Shown here: positions 13,962 to 22,499 of the stretch, piece by piece | How the letters are laid out: each line of letters opens with the position of its first letter | Position numbering within the stretch: the stretch's first letter is position 1 | From: a virus | Strand: one strand, 5' to 3' | IMG/VR virus record: IMGVR_UViG_3300025914_000024 | Coordinates: 1-42,783 of that record | DNA: 42,783 nucleotides | Notes under the pieces: generated by a model | The model's database searches: none | Seen by the model: only the letters and a program-made list of their open reading frames with translations | Told to the model about the DNA's origin: nothing | Translations under genes and position numbers: made by a program

Positions 13962-14756
13962 ATGACCGATACGTCAATCATTGACGACGACGATCTCGCT
14001 GGAGGACCTGATGAAGAAGAAATCGAATCCCCCGATGGCGAAGATGAAGGCGATGGCCAAGAAGAAGGGGCCGATGGCCAAGACGGGCAAGACGATGGAG
14101 CACAAGGCGATGCTCAAGGAGATGAAGGACATGTAGCCGCCCAGCCCCGGCGATCGCGCGCCTCGGACACGATCCGGGCGCAGCGGGCCAGGGCGCAGGA
14201 GGCGGAACGGAAATCGGCGCAGCTCGAAAGAGAGATCGCCGAGATCCGGGCCCAGATGCAGGCTCCGAGGGTAGACCCGGCAGAGCAGGCAAGGCTGGCG
14301 CAGATCGAACAAGAGCAGGTGGCGATGATGTCGCCGGCTCAAGTGGCTCAGTACTACGCTCAGAAGTCCGAGCAGAATATCTCGCATCGCCTCCAGCAGA
14401 TGCAGTTCGGTCTTCAGGAGCAGGCGGACAGAACCGCTTTCGGGGTTCTGCAACAGACCAACCCCTTGGCGCGGAAATACGCCGCCGAGGTGGAGAAGGT
14501 GGTTGCAGAGCAACTTCGAAACGGCATGACGGTCAGGCGTGAGGTCGCTCTCAAATACGTCGTCGGCGAAAAGATGATGGAGAGGGCGGCGGCAGCCGGA
14601 ACGAGGCAGGGCAAGGCGGCGGCGGCACGGGTAACCGGCGCTACCGTCAAGCCCGGCAGAGGTAACGGGGATGCGTCGTCCGACCGCGGTGGTCGGCGCG
14701 GCGGGGACCCATCCGAGGCGGAGCTTGAGCGGCGCCTTGGGAGTGTAAAATTCTAG
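13962..14756 (+). CDS. Scaffolding protein
   Basis: The 264-aa protein has the typical scaffold profile: a very acidic, disordered N-terminus (residues 1-60, almost all Asp, Glu, Gly, Gln), a coiled-coil middle rich in Ala, Arg, Gln and Glu (about 65-150), a conserved helical segment, and a basic Gly-rich C-terminus ending RLGSVKF that would contact capsid protein. Position directly between portal and major capsid supports the call. Part of the acidic N-terminal coding region also encodes a basic ORF in another frame (14011-14136). Confidence 0.82.
   Translation: MTDTSIIDDDDLAGGPDEEEIESPDGEDEGDGQEEGADGQDGQDDGAQGDAQGDEGHVAAQPRRSRASDTIRAQRARAQEAERKSAQLEREIAEIRAQMQAPRVDPAEQARLAQIEQEQVAMMSPAQVAQYYAQKSEQNISHRLQQMQFGLQEQADRTAFGVLQQTNPLARKYAAEVEKVVAEQLRNGMTVRREVALKYVVGEKMMERAAAAGTRQGKAAAARVTGATVKPGRGNGDASSDRGGRRGGDPSEAELERRLGSVKF
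14011..14136 (+). CDS. Overlapping Lys/Met-rich ORF inside the scaffold gene
   Basis: GGAGG (14001-14005) lies five bases before ATG 14011, a textbook ribosome site within the scaffold gene. The 41-codon frame, shifted by +1, encodes MKKKSNPPMAKMKAM and more Lys/Met-rich sequence, strongly basic, ending LKEMKDM. Small Lys/Met-rich proteins near capsid genes are known from other podoviruses as recalled. The region codes for an acidic tail in one frame and a basic peptide in the other, so codon bias alone could create it; the ribosome site argues otherwise. Confidence 0.48.
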   Translation: MKKKSNPPMAKMKAMAKKKGPMAKTGKTMEHKAMLKEMKDM

Positions 14757-14770
14757 GCCGGTAGGGCGTT

Positions 14771-14793
14771 CCTCCGGCTTTAATAGCCGGAGG
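14771..14793 (+). promoter_or_regulatory. Hairpin holding the capsid-gene Shine-Dalgarno
   Basis: CCTCCGGCT (14771-14779) pairs perfectly with AGCCGGAGG (14785-14793) around a TTAAT loop. The GGAGG of the 3' arm is the ribosome site of the capsid gene, nine bases before ATG 14803. No T-run follows, so it is not a standard terminator; mRNA end stabilisation or translational control is more likely. Confidence 0.7.
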
Positions 14794-14802
14794 GTGTCCT
14801 AG

Positions 14803-16161
14803 ATGGCGACCAATGTTTCGTCTCAATTCGCAGCCGACAGGCTGAATTATATTCAGAAAAAGACGCTGCGGCTGACCCAGAAGCAGATCGTCGCCTACCA
14901 GTTCGCCAACAAGGCGAAACTCCCCGAAGGATACGGCAACACCTACACCGCGACGCGGTTCGAGCGCGTTCCGCTCCCATATGCGCCGCTGTCGGAAGGC
15001 GTGCCGCCGATCGGCGAGACCATGACGATCACGCAGGTCTCAGCCGTCGCCCAGCAATGGGGCGACAAGATCACGGTGACCGACGTCGCCGAACTCACGA
15101 TCTATCACAAGCCATTCCAGCAGGCGATCAAGCTCACCGCCTACCAGATCGCGGAAACCGAAGAGCGCAACACCTACCTCGCGCTCATGGGCGGAACCCA
15201 GGTCAATTACGTTAATTCCCGCGGCTCCCGCGGCGCGCTCCAGGCGGGCGACGTGCTCGACCCGCACACGGTCAACCGGACGGTCACAGCCCTGAAGGGC
15301 ATTGGCGCGCCCATGTGGATGGGCCCGTCGGAGACCGACGTGAAACTCGATGCCGGCGCCGGCCAGCCGAACGCAGGCAAGGACCCCCGGACCCGTCCGC
15401 ACTATGTCTCGATTGCGCATCCGAACGTGACCGGCGATTTTTCCGAGAACTCGACCGTGGTCACCGCCTGGTCGTACAGCGACATCAACAAGCTCTACAA
15501 TTCCGAGGTCGGCGAATGGCGCGGGCTTCGGTTCTGTGAATCGAACATGGTGCCGACCTGGACCGGACTGACCCAGTCCGCGGGCACCGCAGGAACGGCG
15601 GGCTCGCTCGCGGGCTCGCCGACCAACTACTACATCGTGATCACGGGCACCGACACCCAGAACCAGTTCGAGAGCCAGATCTACTCGATCTCGGCAGCGA
15701 TTGCGGTGACAGGGCCGACCGGCTCGATCTCGGTGACCACCCCCAATGTCGCCGGCTACACCTACTCGATCTATGTCGGCACCTCGTCCACGCTGCCGAC
15801 CAATCTCGGCCTCTCGACCTCCGGCCCGACCTCCGGCCCGCTGGCGGGCGTGGCGACCCAGCTCCCCGCCAACACCGCCGTCGTGATCACCGCGCTCGGC
15901 CCCGCGCAGTCGCCTCCGGCTTATCCGGGCAACACGTCCGGTCTGACGGTCTACCCGACCTTCGTGTTTGGCGAGGATGCGTACACGATGGTCGATCTGG
16001 ACAGTCTAAAAATGACTTATCTGGAGACTGCGGACAAGTCAGACCCTCTGAATCAATTGCGCATAGTTGGGTGGAAACGATACTGGGGAACTCTACTTGA
16101 GAACGTCAAGTTCATGGCCCGTATCGAGAGCACGAGCGCTTTCTCAGAGACCTTCGGTTAA
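14803..16161 (+). CDS. Major capsid protein, N4-gp56 type
   Basis: The 452-aa protein follows the N4-gp56 family of HK97-fold capsid proteins: an N-terminal ADRLNYIQKKTLRLTQKQ segment, PLSEGVPPIGETMTITQV near 63-80, KITVTDVAELTIYHKPFQQA near 88-107, and C-terminal TFVFGEDAYTMVDL. A Ser/Thr/Gly-rich, beta-strand region at about residues 255-385 interrupts the core and resembles an inserted immunoglobulin-like domain that would decorate the capsid surface. It follows scaffold and is preceded by a hairpin containing its ribosome site. Confidence 0.86.
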   Translation: MATNVSSQFAADRLNYIQKKTLRLTQKQIVAYQFANKAKLPEGYGNTYTATRFERVPLPYAPLSEGVPPIGETMTITQVSAVAQQWGDKITVTDVAELTIYHKPFQQAIKLTAYQIAETEERNTYLALMGGTQVNYVNSRGSRGALQAGDVLDPHTVNRTVTALKGIGAPMWMGPSETDVKLDAGAGQPNAGKDPRTRPHYVSIAHPNVTGDFSENSTVVTAWSYSDINKLYNSEVGEWRGLRFCESNMVPTWTGLTQSAGTAGTAGSLAGSPTNYYIVITGTDTQNQFESQIYSISAAIAVTGPTGSISVTTPNVAGYTYSIYVGTSSTLPTNLGLSTSGPTSGPLAGVATQLPANTAVVITALGPAQSPPAYPGNTSGLTVYPTFVFGEDAYTMVDLDSLKMTYLETADKSDPLNQLRIVGWKRYWGTLLENVKFMARIESTSAFSETFG

Positions 16162-16178
16162 TCTAGGAGACTTGAAAC

Positions 16179-16448
16179 ATGTACGTCTTGACTGGTCAAG
16201 TTGCTATTAACTGGGTCCCGGATGGCGCGGGAGCGATGTCGGTTCCCGATGCGCAGAAGCTGACGGTTTTCGTCAACTACATTCCGACGCTCGCGGGGAT
16301 CAATGCCGCGCCGATCACGGTTCCGGGCGCGAACGCACCCTCGACCGCGAACCTGAACACGGCGGCGGTTGCGTTCGGTGCGGCGGTGTCGACGATGCTG
16401 CAGGCGAACGTGACCCAGATCCAGGGCTTCGCGACGGGCGGGGACTGA
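16179..16448 (+). CDS. Small virion protein candidate, 89 aa
   Basis: TAGGAG upstream of ATG 16179 is a good ribosome site. The product is a Gly/Ala/Val-rich beta-type protein (MYVLTGQVAINWVPDGAGAM) without Cys. Its place right after the capsid gene suggests a decoration or head-completion protein; no family is recognised. Confidence 0.62.
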   Translation: MYVLTGQVAINWVPDGAGAMSVPDAQKLTVFVNYIPTLAGINAAPITVPGANAPSTANLNTAAVAFGAAVSTMLQANVTQIQGFATGGD

Positions 16449-16453
16449 CCTAG

Positions 16454-16753
16454 ATGGCGACTGGGACAATCGGCACCGCCGCCACGACCACTCTGGTTAC
16501 GGTGCCTTACTCGCGTGGTCTGGGGCTGTCGGATATCGATATCGCGACCATCGCCGAGCACATCCTTAACGATGTCAACGTTTCGCATCCCATCTTTCCG
16601 GGAGCGTTCGCGCGTACGGGCTTGCTCTATGTCCCGAATCGGGGCGTATTGCAGGCTCTACCCGGCGATTACGTCGCGTATGATCCGGCGACGGGCTTTC
16701 CGTACCTGATCTCTGCGGGTGCGGCAGCGGGCGCGAGCTGGGTTCATAGCTAG
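16454..16753 (+). CDS. Small virion protein candidate, 99 aa
   Basis: The C-terminal part (HPIFPGAFARTGLLYVPNRG, then PGDYVAYDPATGFPYLIS) has the look of a structural beta-barrel protein seen after capsid genes in podoviruses. N-terminal residues are Thr-rich. It may be a decoration protein. Assignment rests on position and composition only. Confidence 0.6.
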   Translation: MATGTIGTAATTTLVTVPYSRGLGLSDIDIATIAEHILNDVNVSHPIFPGAFARTGLLYVPNRGVLQALPGDYVAYDPATGFPYLISAGAAAGASWVHS

Positions 16754-16765
16754 GCAGGAGACTTT

Positions 16766-17281
16766 ATGTCTGACGTTCCGAACGAGCCCGACTTCGAGGA
16801 TCCGCTTCCCGCCGCCGATGCCGAGGGCAAGCCTCCGGTTGGCGACGCGCCGTCAGAGGCGCCGATCCTCTCCGCCAAGGATCTGGAGACGATCAAGGCG
16901 GACGCTCGCAAGAAGGTTCAGAAGGACATCCGCGCCGCCGCCATGAAGAAGGCGATGGCGGAATTCGAGGAAGAGGCCCGGATCGAAGCTGGACTGGTCC
17001 CGGAAGAGGGCCCGATCCCCACGACCGAGCGCGTCTCGGTCCGCATCGATGTTCCGCGATATGTGCCGTGGGTCCTACTCGACAAGCGCCGATACTATCA
17101 CGGGTATAGCTATGACGTGACCCCGGCGGTTGCCGCGACCTTGATTGATCAGATGCAGCATACCTGGCGGCAGGAGCGGCAGACCAAGGGCGACTGGTTC
17201 GGGCCTGGGCACCAGCAACAGAACGTCGTAATCGGGAAGGCCGGCGATGTGGTCAACACCGCCCGGAGCCTTCGTCGATGA
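16766..17281 (+). CDS. Hypothetical virion-associated protein, 171 aa
   Basis: An acidic Pro-rich start (residues 1-30) leads to a charged helix (about 35-75), then a folded domain with VRIDVPRYVPWVLLDKRRYYHGYSYDV-like content, split here by Tyr/Trp-rich strands. No family is recognised. Its stop overlaps the next ATG. Position between capsid and connector genes suggests a head protein. Confidence 0.65.
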   Translation: MSDVPNEPDFEDPLPAADAEGKPPVGDAPSEAPILSAKDLETIKADARKKVQKDIRAAAMKKAMAEFEEEARIEAGLVPEEGPIPTTERVSVRIDVPRYVPWVLLDKRRYYHGYSYDVTPAVAATLIDQMQHTWRQERQTKGDWFGPGHQQQNVVIGKAGDVVNTARSLRR

Positions 17282-17907
17282 GCGAGAATGTGACCGCGTT
17301 GAAGTTCGAGGACGAGCCCGAGTTCAAGGACGGCGCTGAGAAAGCGGAGGGCGTCGGCCTCGGGACCACGATGGTTTTCCAGATCGGGCGCGAGGACAAG
17401 TTCGAGCTTCAGACGATCCTCGACCGTGACGCATCGCTGGAGCAGTGGAGCGCCACGCTCGACAAGATGCGCAAGGCCGGCGAGCGCCAGAAGTGCATCA
17501 CCGCGATCCAGCAACTTGAGGCCAATCTGCGCGAGCAGGGCCGGCAGTTGGTCGATACGCGCGACGAGGCGATGCTTCTGGAGGATAACCATCAAGCAGC
17601 GACCGCGGCGCGCACGGCCCAGATTGAGCAACTGAACGCGGCGCTGAACGATTTCATCATCACCGACAAGTCGTCGTTCGACGCCAATGAGCGCAAGCGG
17701 GGCGAATACAAGCCCGGGACCTCGGCCAGCCAGCGCATCGCGGCCTTCGAGCGTGAGATCGCCAAGCTTCAGGATGACCAGAAGCAGGCCGAGATCGATC
17801 GCGAGAACGCACACAAGTCGATGAAGGCGCAGGCGATCTCCTTCAAGAAGCAGGCAGACTTCTGCATTGGCGAGATCGCGCGCTACAAGGCCGAACTCGA
17901 AGGATGA
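17278..17907 (+). CDS. Coiled-coil protein, 209 aa
   Basis: Most of residues 60-209 is predicted coiled coil by eye, with repeated Gln, Glu, Ala and Lys heptads. The first 50 residues are acidic. It could be a head or assembly protein; no family is recognised. ATG overlaps the previous stop. Confidence 0.62.
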   Translation: MSENVTALKFEDEPEFKDGAEKAEGVGLGTTMVFQIGREDKFELQTILDRDASLEQWSATLDKMRKAGERQKCITAIQQLEANLREQGRQLVDTRDEAMLLEDNHQAATAARTAQIEQLNAALNDFIITDKSSFDANERKRGEYKPGTSASQRIAAFEREIAKLQDDQKQAEIDRENAHKSMKAQAISFKKQADFCIGEIARYKAELEG

Positions 17908-17910
17908 GCC

Positions 17911-18654
17911 ATGGCGCTGACCTCGGCCCAGATCTGCGCACTTGCGAGGCAGATTAGCCACTGCACAGGATTCCTCACCCAGTCGGGTGAACTGCTCAAC
18001 ATGATCCTGTCCGATCTTGCGCAGACGCAGGACCTGGAACTCTGTCGCGGCGTCTTCAACTTCAATTTCATTGCCGACAACGGGTCGGGCAATGGCATGG
18101 GGCCATATCCCCTGCCGTTGGACTATCTGCGCCATACGCGCGACGGCGTGTTCTTCACGATCGATGGGGTTAAATACTCGCTGGTCAACTACGACCAGTC
18201 GGAATTTGACCTGTTGGTGACCACCCCCGGACTCGCGAATTACCCGACGGTCTTTTACACCGACATTTCGCCGCTCAACGAAGACCCGCCCAGCAATCCG
18301 AACATGTATGTTTGGCAACCGTCATCGGGGACATTCCCGGTTACGGTGCGGTACTATCGGAACCTGCCGGACATCACGACCCCCGAGACCTCGGATGTGA
18401 TCCCGTGGTTCCCTAACCAGAACTACCTGATCACCGAGCTTGCCGGTCAATTGATGAAGCTGACCGATGACACGCGGGCGCGCGAGTTCATCTCGGATGA
18501 TCCCAGCGGGCTCGGCAGCGGCAACCTGCTGCGCCAGTTTGTACAGAACCAAGGTTCTGATGACGAAGGAAAGGCGAAGACAGTTTCATTGGATAGGCGT
18601 AGATTTGGGTATCGTTTCAGTCGCTTGCCTTCAACGAAGCAAGTAGGGTGGTAG
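17911..18654 (+). CDS. Head-to-tail connector / adaptor protein
   Basis: The 247-aa protein has an N-terminal helical part (LARQISHCTGFLTQSGELLN) and strand-rich centre (PYPLPLDYLRHTRDGVFF, then VTVRYYRNLPDI), and a helical C-terminal end, matching the general build of short-tail adaptor proteins (P22 gp4, T7 gp11 group). It lies between head genes and the nozzle gene. Its 3' end is AT-richer than the rest and borders an inserted HNH gene, which may reflect co-conversion. Confidence 0.62.
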   Translation: MALTSAQICALARQISHCTGFLTQSGELLNMILSDLAQTQDLELCRGVFNFNFIADNGSGNGMGPYPLPLDYLRHTRDGVFFTIDGVKYSLVNYDQSEFDLLVTTPGLANYPTVFYTDISPLNEDPPSNPNMYVWQPSSGTFPVTVRYYRNLPDITTPETSDVIPWFPNQNYLITELAGQLMKLTDDTRAREFISDDPSGLGSGNLLRQFVQNQGSDDEGKAKTVSLDRRRFGYRFSRLPSTKQVGW

Positions 18655-18703
18655 AAAACTGTTGGGTGGTATATTGTGACGGTTTCAATGTATGGAGACC
18701 ATC

Positions 18704-19267
18704 ATGCCCAGCAAGGAACAATACTGGAAGGATCCTGAGAAGCATCGTGCCGCAGCAAATCAATACCGATTGGACAATGCAGAATGGCATAAGAAATCCA
18801 ATCGTGATTGGGTGGCCCAGAAGCGCGCCGAGAACCCAGAGTTCAGAGATTCTGAAAAGGCAGCACACAAAGTCTATCGAAAAAAGAATCAGCAGGCATG
18901 TCAGGAGAGAACCAAGGCGTGGGCTCACAAGCGTCCCGGCGTCTATCTCTTTCATAATGCCAAGTCGCGATCGAGAAAATATAGCCTGCCATTTGACATC
19001 ACGATGGCTGATATCGTGATTCCGGAAGTGTGTCCTGTGTTGGGTATCCCGATCGAGGCCACAGTGCGTGGTCGGCGAGGATTTCATCCGAATTCGCCAT
19101 CGATCGATCGCATCATTCCAGAATTAGGATATGTGCGCGGCAACGTCATGGTGATCTCTAATCTTGCCAACACGCTGAAGAGGGACGAATGCAGCCCGGA
19201 CCGGTTGCGATTGGTCGCTGATTATATTGAGCGCGAGACGAGCCGTATTCGGAGCGCCTCGCTTTGA
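18704..19267 (+). CDS. Homing-type HNH endonuclease
   Basis: The 187-aa protein starts with a Lys-rich helical region and then carries the C-terminal block CPVLGIPIE, SIDRIIPELGYVRGNV and SNLANTLK, typical of free-standing phage HNH homing endonucleases. GGAG (18695-18698) precedes ATG 18704, so this start is favoured over ATG 18692. AT-richer codons and position between connector and nozzle genes argue for a mobile insertion. It probably cuts related genomes lacking the insertion. Confidence 0.75.
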   Translation: MPSKEQYWKDPEKHRAAANQYRLDNAEWHKKSNRDWVAQKRAENPEFRDSEKAAHKVYRKKNQQACQERTKAWAHKRPGVYLFHNAKSRSRKYSLPFDITMADIVIPEVCPVLGIPIEATVRGRRGFHPNSPSIDRIIPELGYVRGNVMVISNLANTLKRDECSPDRLRLVADYIERETSRIRSASL

Positions 19268-20442
19268 GCCTGAGAAATTCCAAGCCCCTCACGTGGAAGC
19301 CGAAGGGCGTTAGCGACGCGGTAGACGGCACCAACTCGTTCCCCGGGGCGATGAGCAAGCTCGCCAATCTGATCCCCGACCCGTCGACCTCCTCTATCTT
19401 CGTTCCCCGGCCCGCTGCGATCGAGCTTGAGAGCTTCGCCAGTCTGACCCAGGCGGGCCAGGTCTCCTGCATGTTCATCCTGGGGGATGTGGTCTATGGC
19501 CTGATCGGCTCCGGCATGGCGCCGGGCTACGATCAGCCATTCGCGTACGATCTGGTAACGCAGAGCCTGCTCCCGGTCGCGGGCGTGACCAATCTGAACG
19601 TGCCGCTAACTCAGCCGACCTCGGGCGACTGGACGCCGCCGATCATGGCGACGCTCTCGACCTTCATTCTGGTGACGCACCCCGGGTTCACCGGGTTTGC
19701 CAACGGTTATTTCGGTTGGTTCGACATCACGAGCCCGACTGCGCCGGTCTGGAATTCTGGCAACGTCGCGGGCAATCCGTTGATCGAGCCGCCGACCTTC
19801 GTCTCGGTCTATGGCGGTCGCGCCTATTACGCGGTGCGGAATGCAACCCCCGCCTCGGATTCCGAGGACCCGCTTTTGATCACCAACGCGAATCAGGTTC
19901 TGACCTATGGCAGCGAGACCCCGATTCTCGCCATGGCGGGGATGCCGCTGAACAATCTGTCGGGCGGCGTCGTGCAATCGCTTTTCGTGTTCAAGGATGA
20001 CGAGGGTGAAGCGCTCTTCCAGGTCACAGGGGACTATTCCGGGATTCCCGCAGCGTGGCAGATCAATAGGCTGAACGTCTCGGCGGGAACGCGGGCGCCG
20101 AACACGCTGGTGACCACGCCATATGGCCTGGCCTTCATCGATTACGATGGTCTGCGGCTGATCGATTTCTCGGGCAACGTATCGGACCCGATCGGCAATA
20201 ATGGTCAGGGTGTGACCCTGCCGTTCAAGAACGCGGTGGCGCCGTCGCGCATGGTCGCGGCCTTCAACCGGAACATCATTCGGGTGACGGTGCAGAACGG
20301 CGCCGATCCGGTGCGCGAATTTCAGGAATGGTGGTACGATTTCAATCTGAAGATTTGGACGGGTCCGCATAGCTTTCCGGTGGCCCAGATCAAGGCGTGG
20401 CGCGGGACTTTCATCGCGGCCAATCCGATCGTAAACCAATGA
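19264..20442 (+). CDS. Tail nozzle / packaged-DNA stabilisation protein
   Basis: The 392-aa protein begins with KPLTWKPKGVSDAVDGTNSF and a NLIPDPSTSSIFVPRPA segment, then repeated beta-blade-like units (VYGGRAYYAVRN, FVFKDDEGEALFQVTGDY). This matches the beta-propeller nozzle of short tails (P22 gp10 / T7 gp12 group). It would attach below the connector. The TTG start overlaps the HNH stop (TTGA), an odd arrangement for an insertion, perhaps meaning the original start context was replaced. Confidence 0.66.
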   Translation: MSLRNSKPLTWKPKGVSDAVDGTNSFPGAMSKLANLIPDPSTSSIFVPRPAAIELESFASLTQAGQVSCMFILGDVVYGLIGSGMAPGYDQPFAYDLVTQSLLPVAGVTNLNVPLTQPTSGDWTPPIMATLSTFILVTHPGFTGFANGYFGWFDITSPTAPVWNSGNVAGNPLIEPPTFVSVYGGRAYYAVRNATPASDSEDPLLITNANQVLTYGSETPILAMAGMPLNNLSGGVVQSLFVFKDDEGEALFQVTGDYSGIPAAWQINRLNVSAGTRAPNTLVTTPYGLAFIDYDGLRLIDFSGNVSDPIGNNGQGVTLPFKNAVAPSRMVAAFNRNIIRVTVQNGADPVREFQEWWYDFNLKIWTGPHSFPVAQIKAWRGTFIAANPIVNQ

Positions 20443-20452
20443 GGACCTGGAG

Positions 20453-21103
20453 ATGACGGGATTTACGGATTATTGGGCCGACAAGGTTCTGGACCAGTCG
20501 ACCGGCAAGACCTCGATCGGTGCCGCGCCGACGGTCTCGATCGCCCTGTTCACCGCCGTCGGCACCGATGCAGGTACGGGCTTCACTGAGGTTACAGGTG
20601 GGTCCTATGCGCGCGTCACGACCTCGGGCGGCAACTGGAACGCCGCGTCCAGCTCCGCGCCGTCCACGGTCTCAAATTCGGCGACGCTGACCTTTCCGAC
20701 TGCAACCGCGAGCTGGGGCACGGTGATTGCCGTAGGGGCCTACGATGCATCAACCTCCGGCAATCTGCTGTGGTGGGATTATCTCGGTAACTTCTCTTGG
20801 AAGCCCTTCACCTGCACGCTGGCATCCCCCGGCGTTCTCACGGTCCCCGCACATGGCTATTCCAACGGCGACTCAGTGGTGGTGACCAGCGAATATGGTG
20901 GAACCTTGCCGACCACAGGCGGATCGTGGTCCGGCCTCCTGACGGTCGCGGGCGTTACGACCGACACCTTCACCGCGGGGGTGAACACGACCTCGACCGG
21001 TAGCGGTGAGGTGCGCAAGGTGACCTCGCAGGCCGTGGCATCCGGCGTTCAGGTGAGTTTCACGGGCGGTAGCCCTGGCAACTTGGTCCTTACGCTCGCA
21101 TAG
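20453..21103 (+). CDS. Tail-associated structural protein, 216 aa
   Basis: The first ~115 residues read GFTDYWADKVLD, PTVSIALFTAVGTDAG, VTGGSYARVTT, and TATASWGTVIAVGAYDAS, a pattern seen in many phage structural proteins near tail-fibre genes. A Ser/Gly/Thr-rich beta domain follows. GGAG lies just upstream of ATG. It is probably a small adaptor or appendage component. Confidence 0.68.
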   Translation: MTGFTDYWADKVLDQSTGKTSIGAAPTVSIALFTAVGTDAGTGFTEVTGGSYARVTTSGGNWNAASSSAPSTVSNSATLTFPTATASWGTVIAVGAYDASTSGNLLWWDYLGNFSWKPFTCTLASPGVLTVPAHGYSNGDSVVVTSEYGGTLPTTGGSWSGLLTVAGVTTDTFTAGVNTTSTGSGEVRKVTSQAVASGVQVSFTGGSPGNLVLTLA

Positions 21104-21128
21104 GTCGGTCCGCAGGGGCGGTTAATTC

Positions 21129-22499
21129 ATGGCGACCACATGGGACCCCGCCAATAAAGACGCATCTATAACGCTGTCGGGTGGAAACCTGACAGCGGAT
21201 CAGCCGAGTCCGCCCGGCTTCCGCAGCGTTCTTGCCACGACAACCCACTCGACGCTCAAATACATGGTCAGCCAGACCATGACCAATTATGCGGCGACCG
21301 GGCCGGATACGCCGCTCGGAATTGGGTTCGGCCTTGCAACCGCCAATACTGGGTCATATTGCGGCGTTGATCTAAATTCTCTTGGATTTTATCCGGCGTC
21401 AGGTCACGTATATATCAACAATTCAGTAGTAGCCACTTATGCGCTTGGTGGTGGAAGTGGAGATATATTCGACTTATGCATAGATTTTACAAATAGCACA
21501 TTTTGGGTTCGCAGAAACGGCGGAAACTGGAACAATAACGCTTCCGCGGACCCAGCGACAAATACGCTCGGCCTGAGTATCAGCTCTCTCAATGCGGGCG
21601 CGAAGACACCGATGGCGGCTTTTAACGGAGCGCCAAGTGTTGCCACTATAACGACTAACTTTGGCGCATCATCCTTCACGTATGCCATCCCGAGCGGGTT
21701 CACGGCATGGGATCCTGGTGTAACGCCAGTTGCCGTGTCGGCGGTTGTCGGGGCACAGAGCAAATCTCTGTCGGCATTGAGCGCGGTTGGCGCCATATCG
21801 GCTCGCATCCAAGCCGCTTCAACGGAGCGCAATACCGGATCCTTCTCCGCAGCGATATCTTCGCGCGTCCAGGCATCGGCGACTGCCAAAGCCTTCAGTG
21901 CCGCGGCGGTAGCCATTGCTGCCCGCGTTGGCGCGATGGCCAAGGGCGTCTTCGCGCAGCAAAACGTGATCTCGATCTCGGCTCGGGTGACCGTCCAATC
22001 CAAGGCGATGCAGGATATTCCTGCTGTCTTTTCGGCTTCCGGCCTCTGGCGCACCGATGCTCTCCCATCGCAGACCTCGACCTATATCGAGGCCAAGGAG
22101 CCGATGACCTGGATCTACGAGACCGTGCTTCTGCCTGATAATCTCGTCATGGCAATGAACGCCATCAACGAGAGCAACATCTCTTTCGCCTTCCTGGGCG
22201 ACAGTCCGGTCGTGACCATCACTGCCAAGGACACCAACGATCAGGTAATCGATACGGTAACGGTCACGGCGCCTGGCACCACCACGCTGTGGAACGAGTT
22301 CAACTGGAATGAGGCGCCCTGGGACGGGACTGGCACGAACCTCTCACCGTGGCGCCTTCCCTGGACCGAGCCGATCGTCTTCAAGCAGATGGCGATCTCG
22401 GCCACCGGCCTTTCCGAGCCCGGCCTCAAGATCGGCAACCTCTATATGCGCTACCAGATCCTGGGATATCGCCAGCAACGACCGTCAGGGGTGCGCTGA
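21129..22499 (+). CDS. Tail fibre-like protein with SPRY-like domain and Ala-rich repeats
   Basis: Residues 1-200 look like a phage SPRY-type domain (TWDPANKDASITLSGGN, then GIGFGLATANTGSYCGVD). Residues ~200-300 hold about five tandem units of about 20 residues with the form I-S-A-R-V-x-A-x-x-K-A. The C-terminal ~155 residues (from SGLWRTDALPSQTSTY to ILGYRQQ) are closely related to the C-terminus of the next gene. Together these suggest a fibre or baseplate-like appendage with a shared attachment or tip domain. Confidence 0.68.
   Translation: MATTWDPANKDASITLSGGNLTADQPSPPGFRSVLATTTHSTLKYMVSQTMTNYAATGPDTPLGIGFGLATANTGSYCGVDLNSLGFYPASGHVYINNSVVATYALGGGSGDIFDLCIDFTNSTFWVRRNGGNWNNNASADPATNTLGLSISSLNAGAKTPMAAFNGAPSVATITTNFGASSFTYAIPSGFTAWDPGVTPVAVSAVVGAQSKSLSALSAVGAISARIQAASTERNTGSFSAAISSRVQASATAKAFSAAAVAIAARVGAMAKGVFAQQNVISISARVTVQSKAMQDIPAVFSASGLWRTDALPSQTSTYIEAKEPMTWIYETVLLPDNLVMAMNAINESNISFAFLGDSPVVTITAKDTNDQVIDTVTVTAPGTTTLWNEFNWNEAPWDGTGTNLSPWRLPWTEPIVFKQMAISATGLSEPGLKIGNLYMRYQILGYRQQRPSGVR

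Noticed and set aside
17149-18318. Minus-strand open frame of 389 aa
   Set aside because: Antisense to the coiled-coil and connector genes; no recognisable domain and no operon context.
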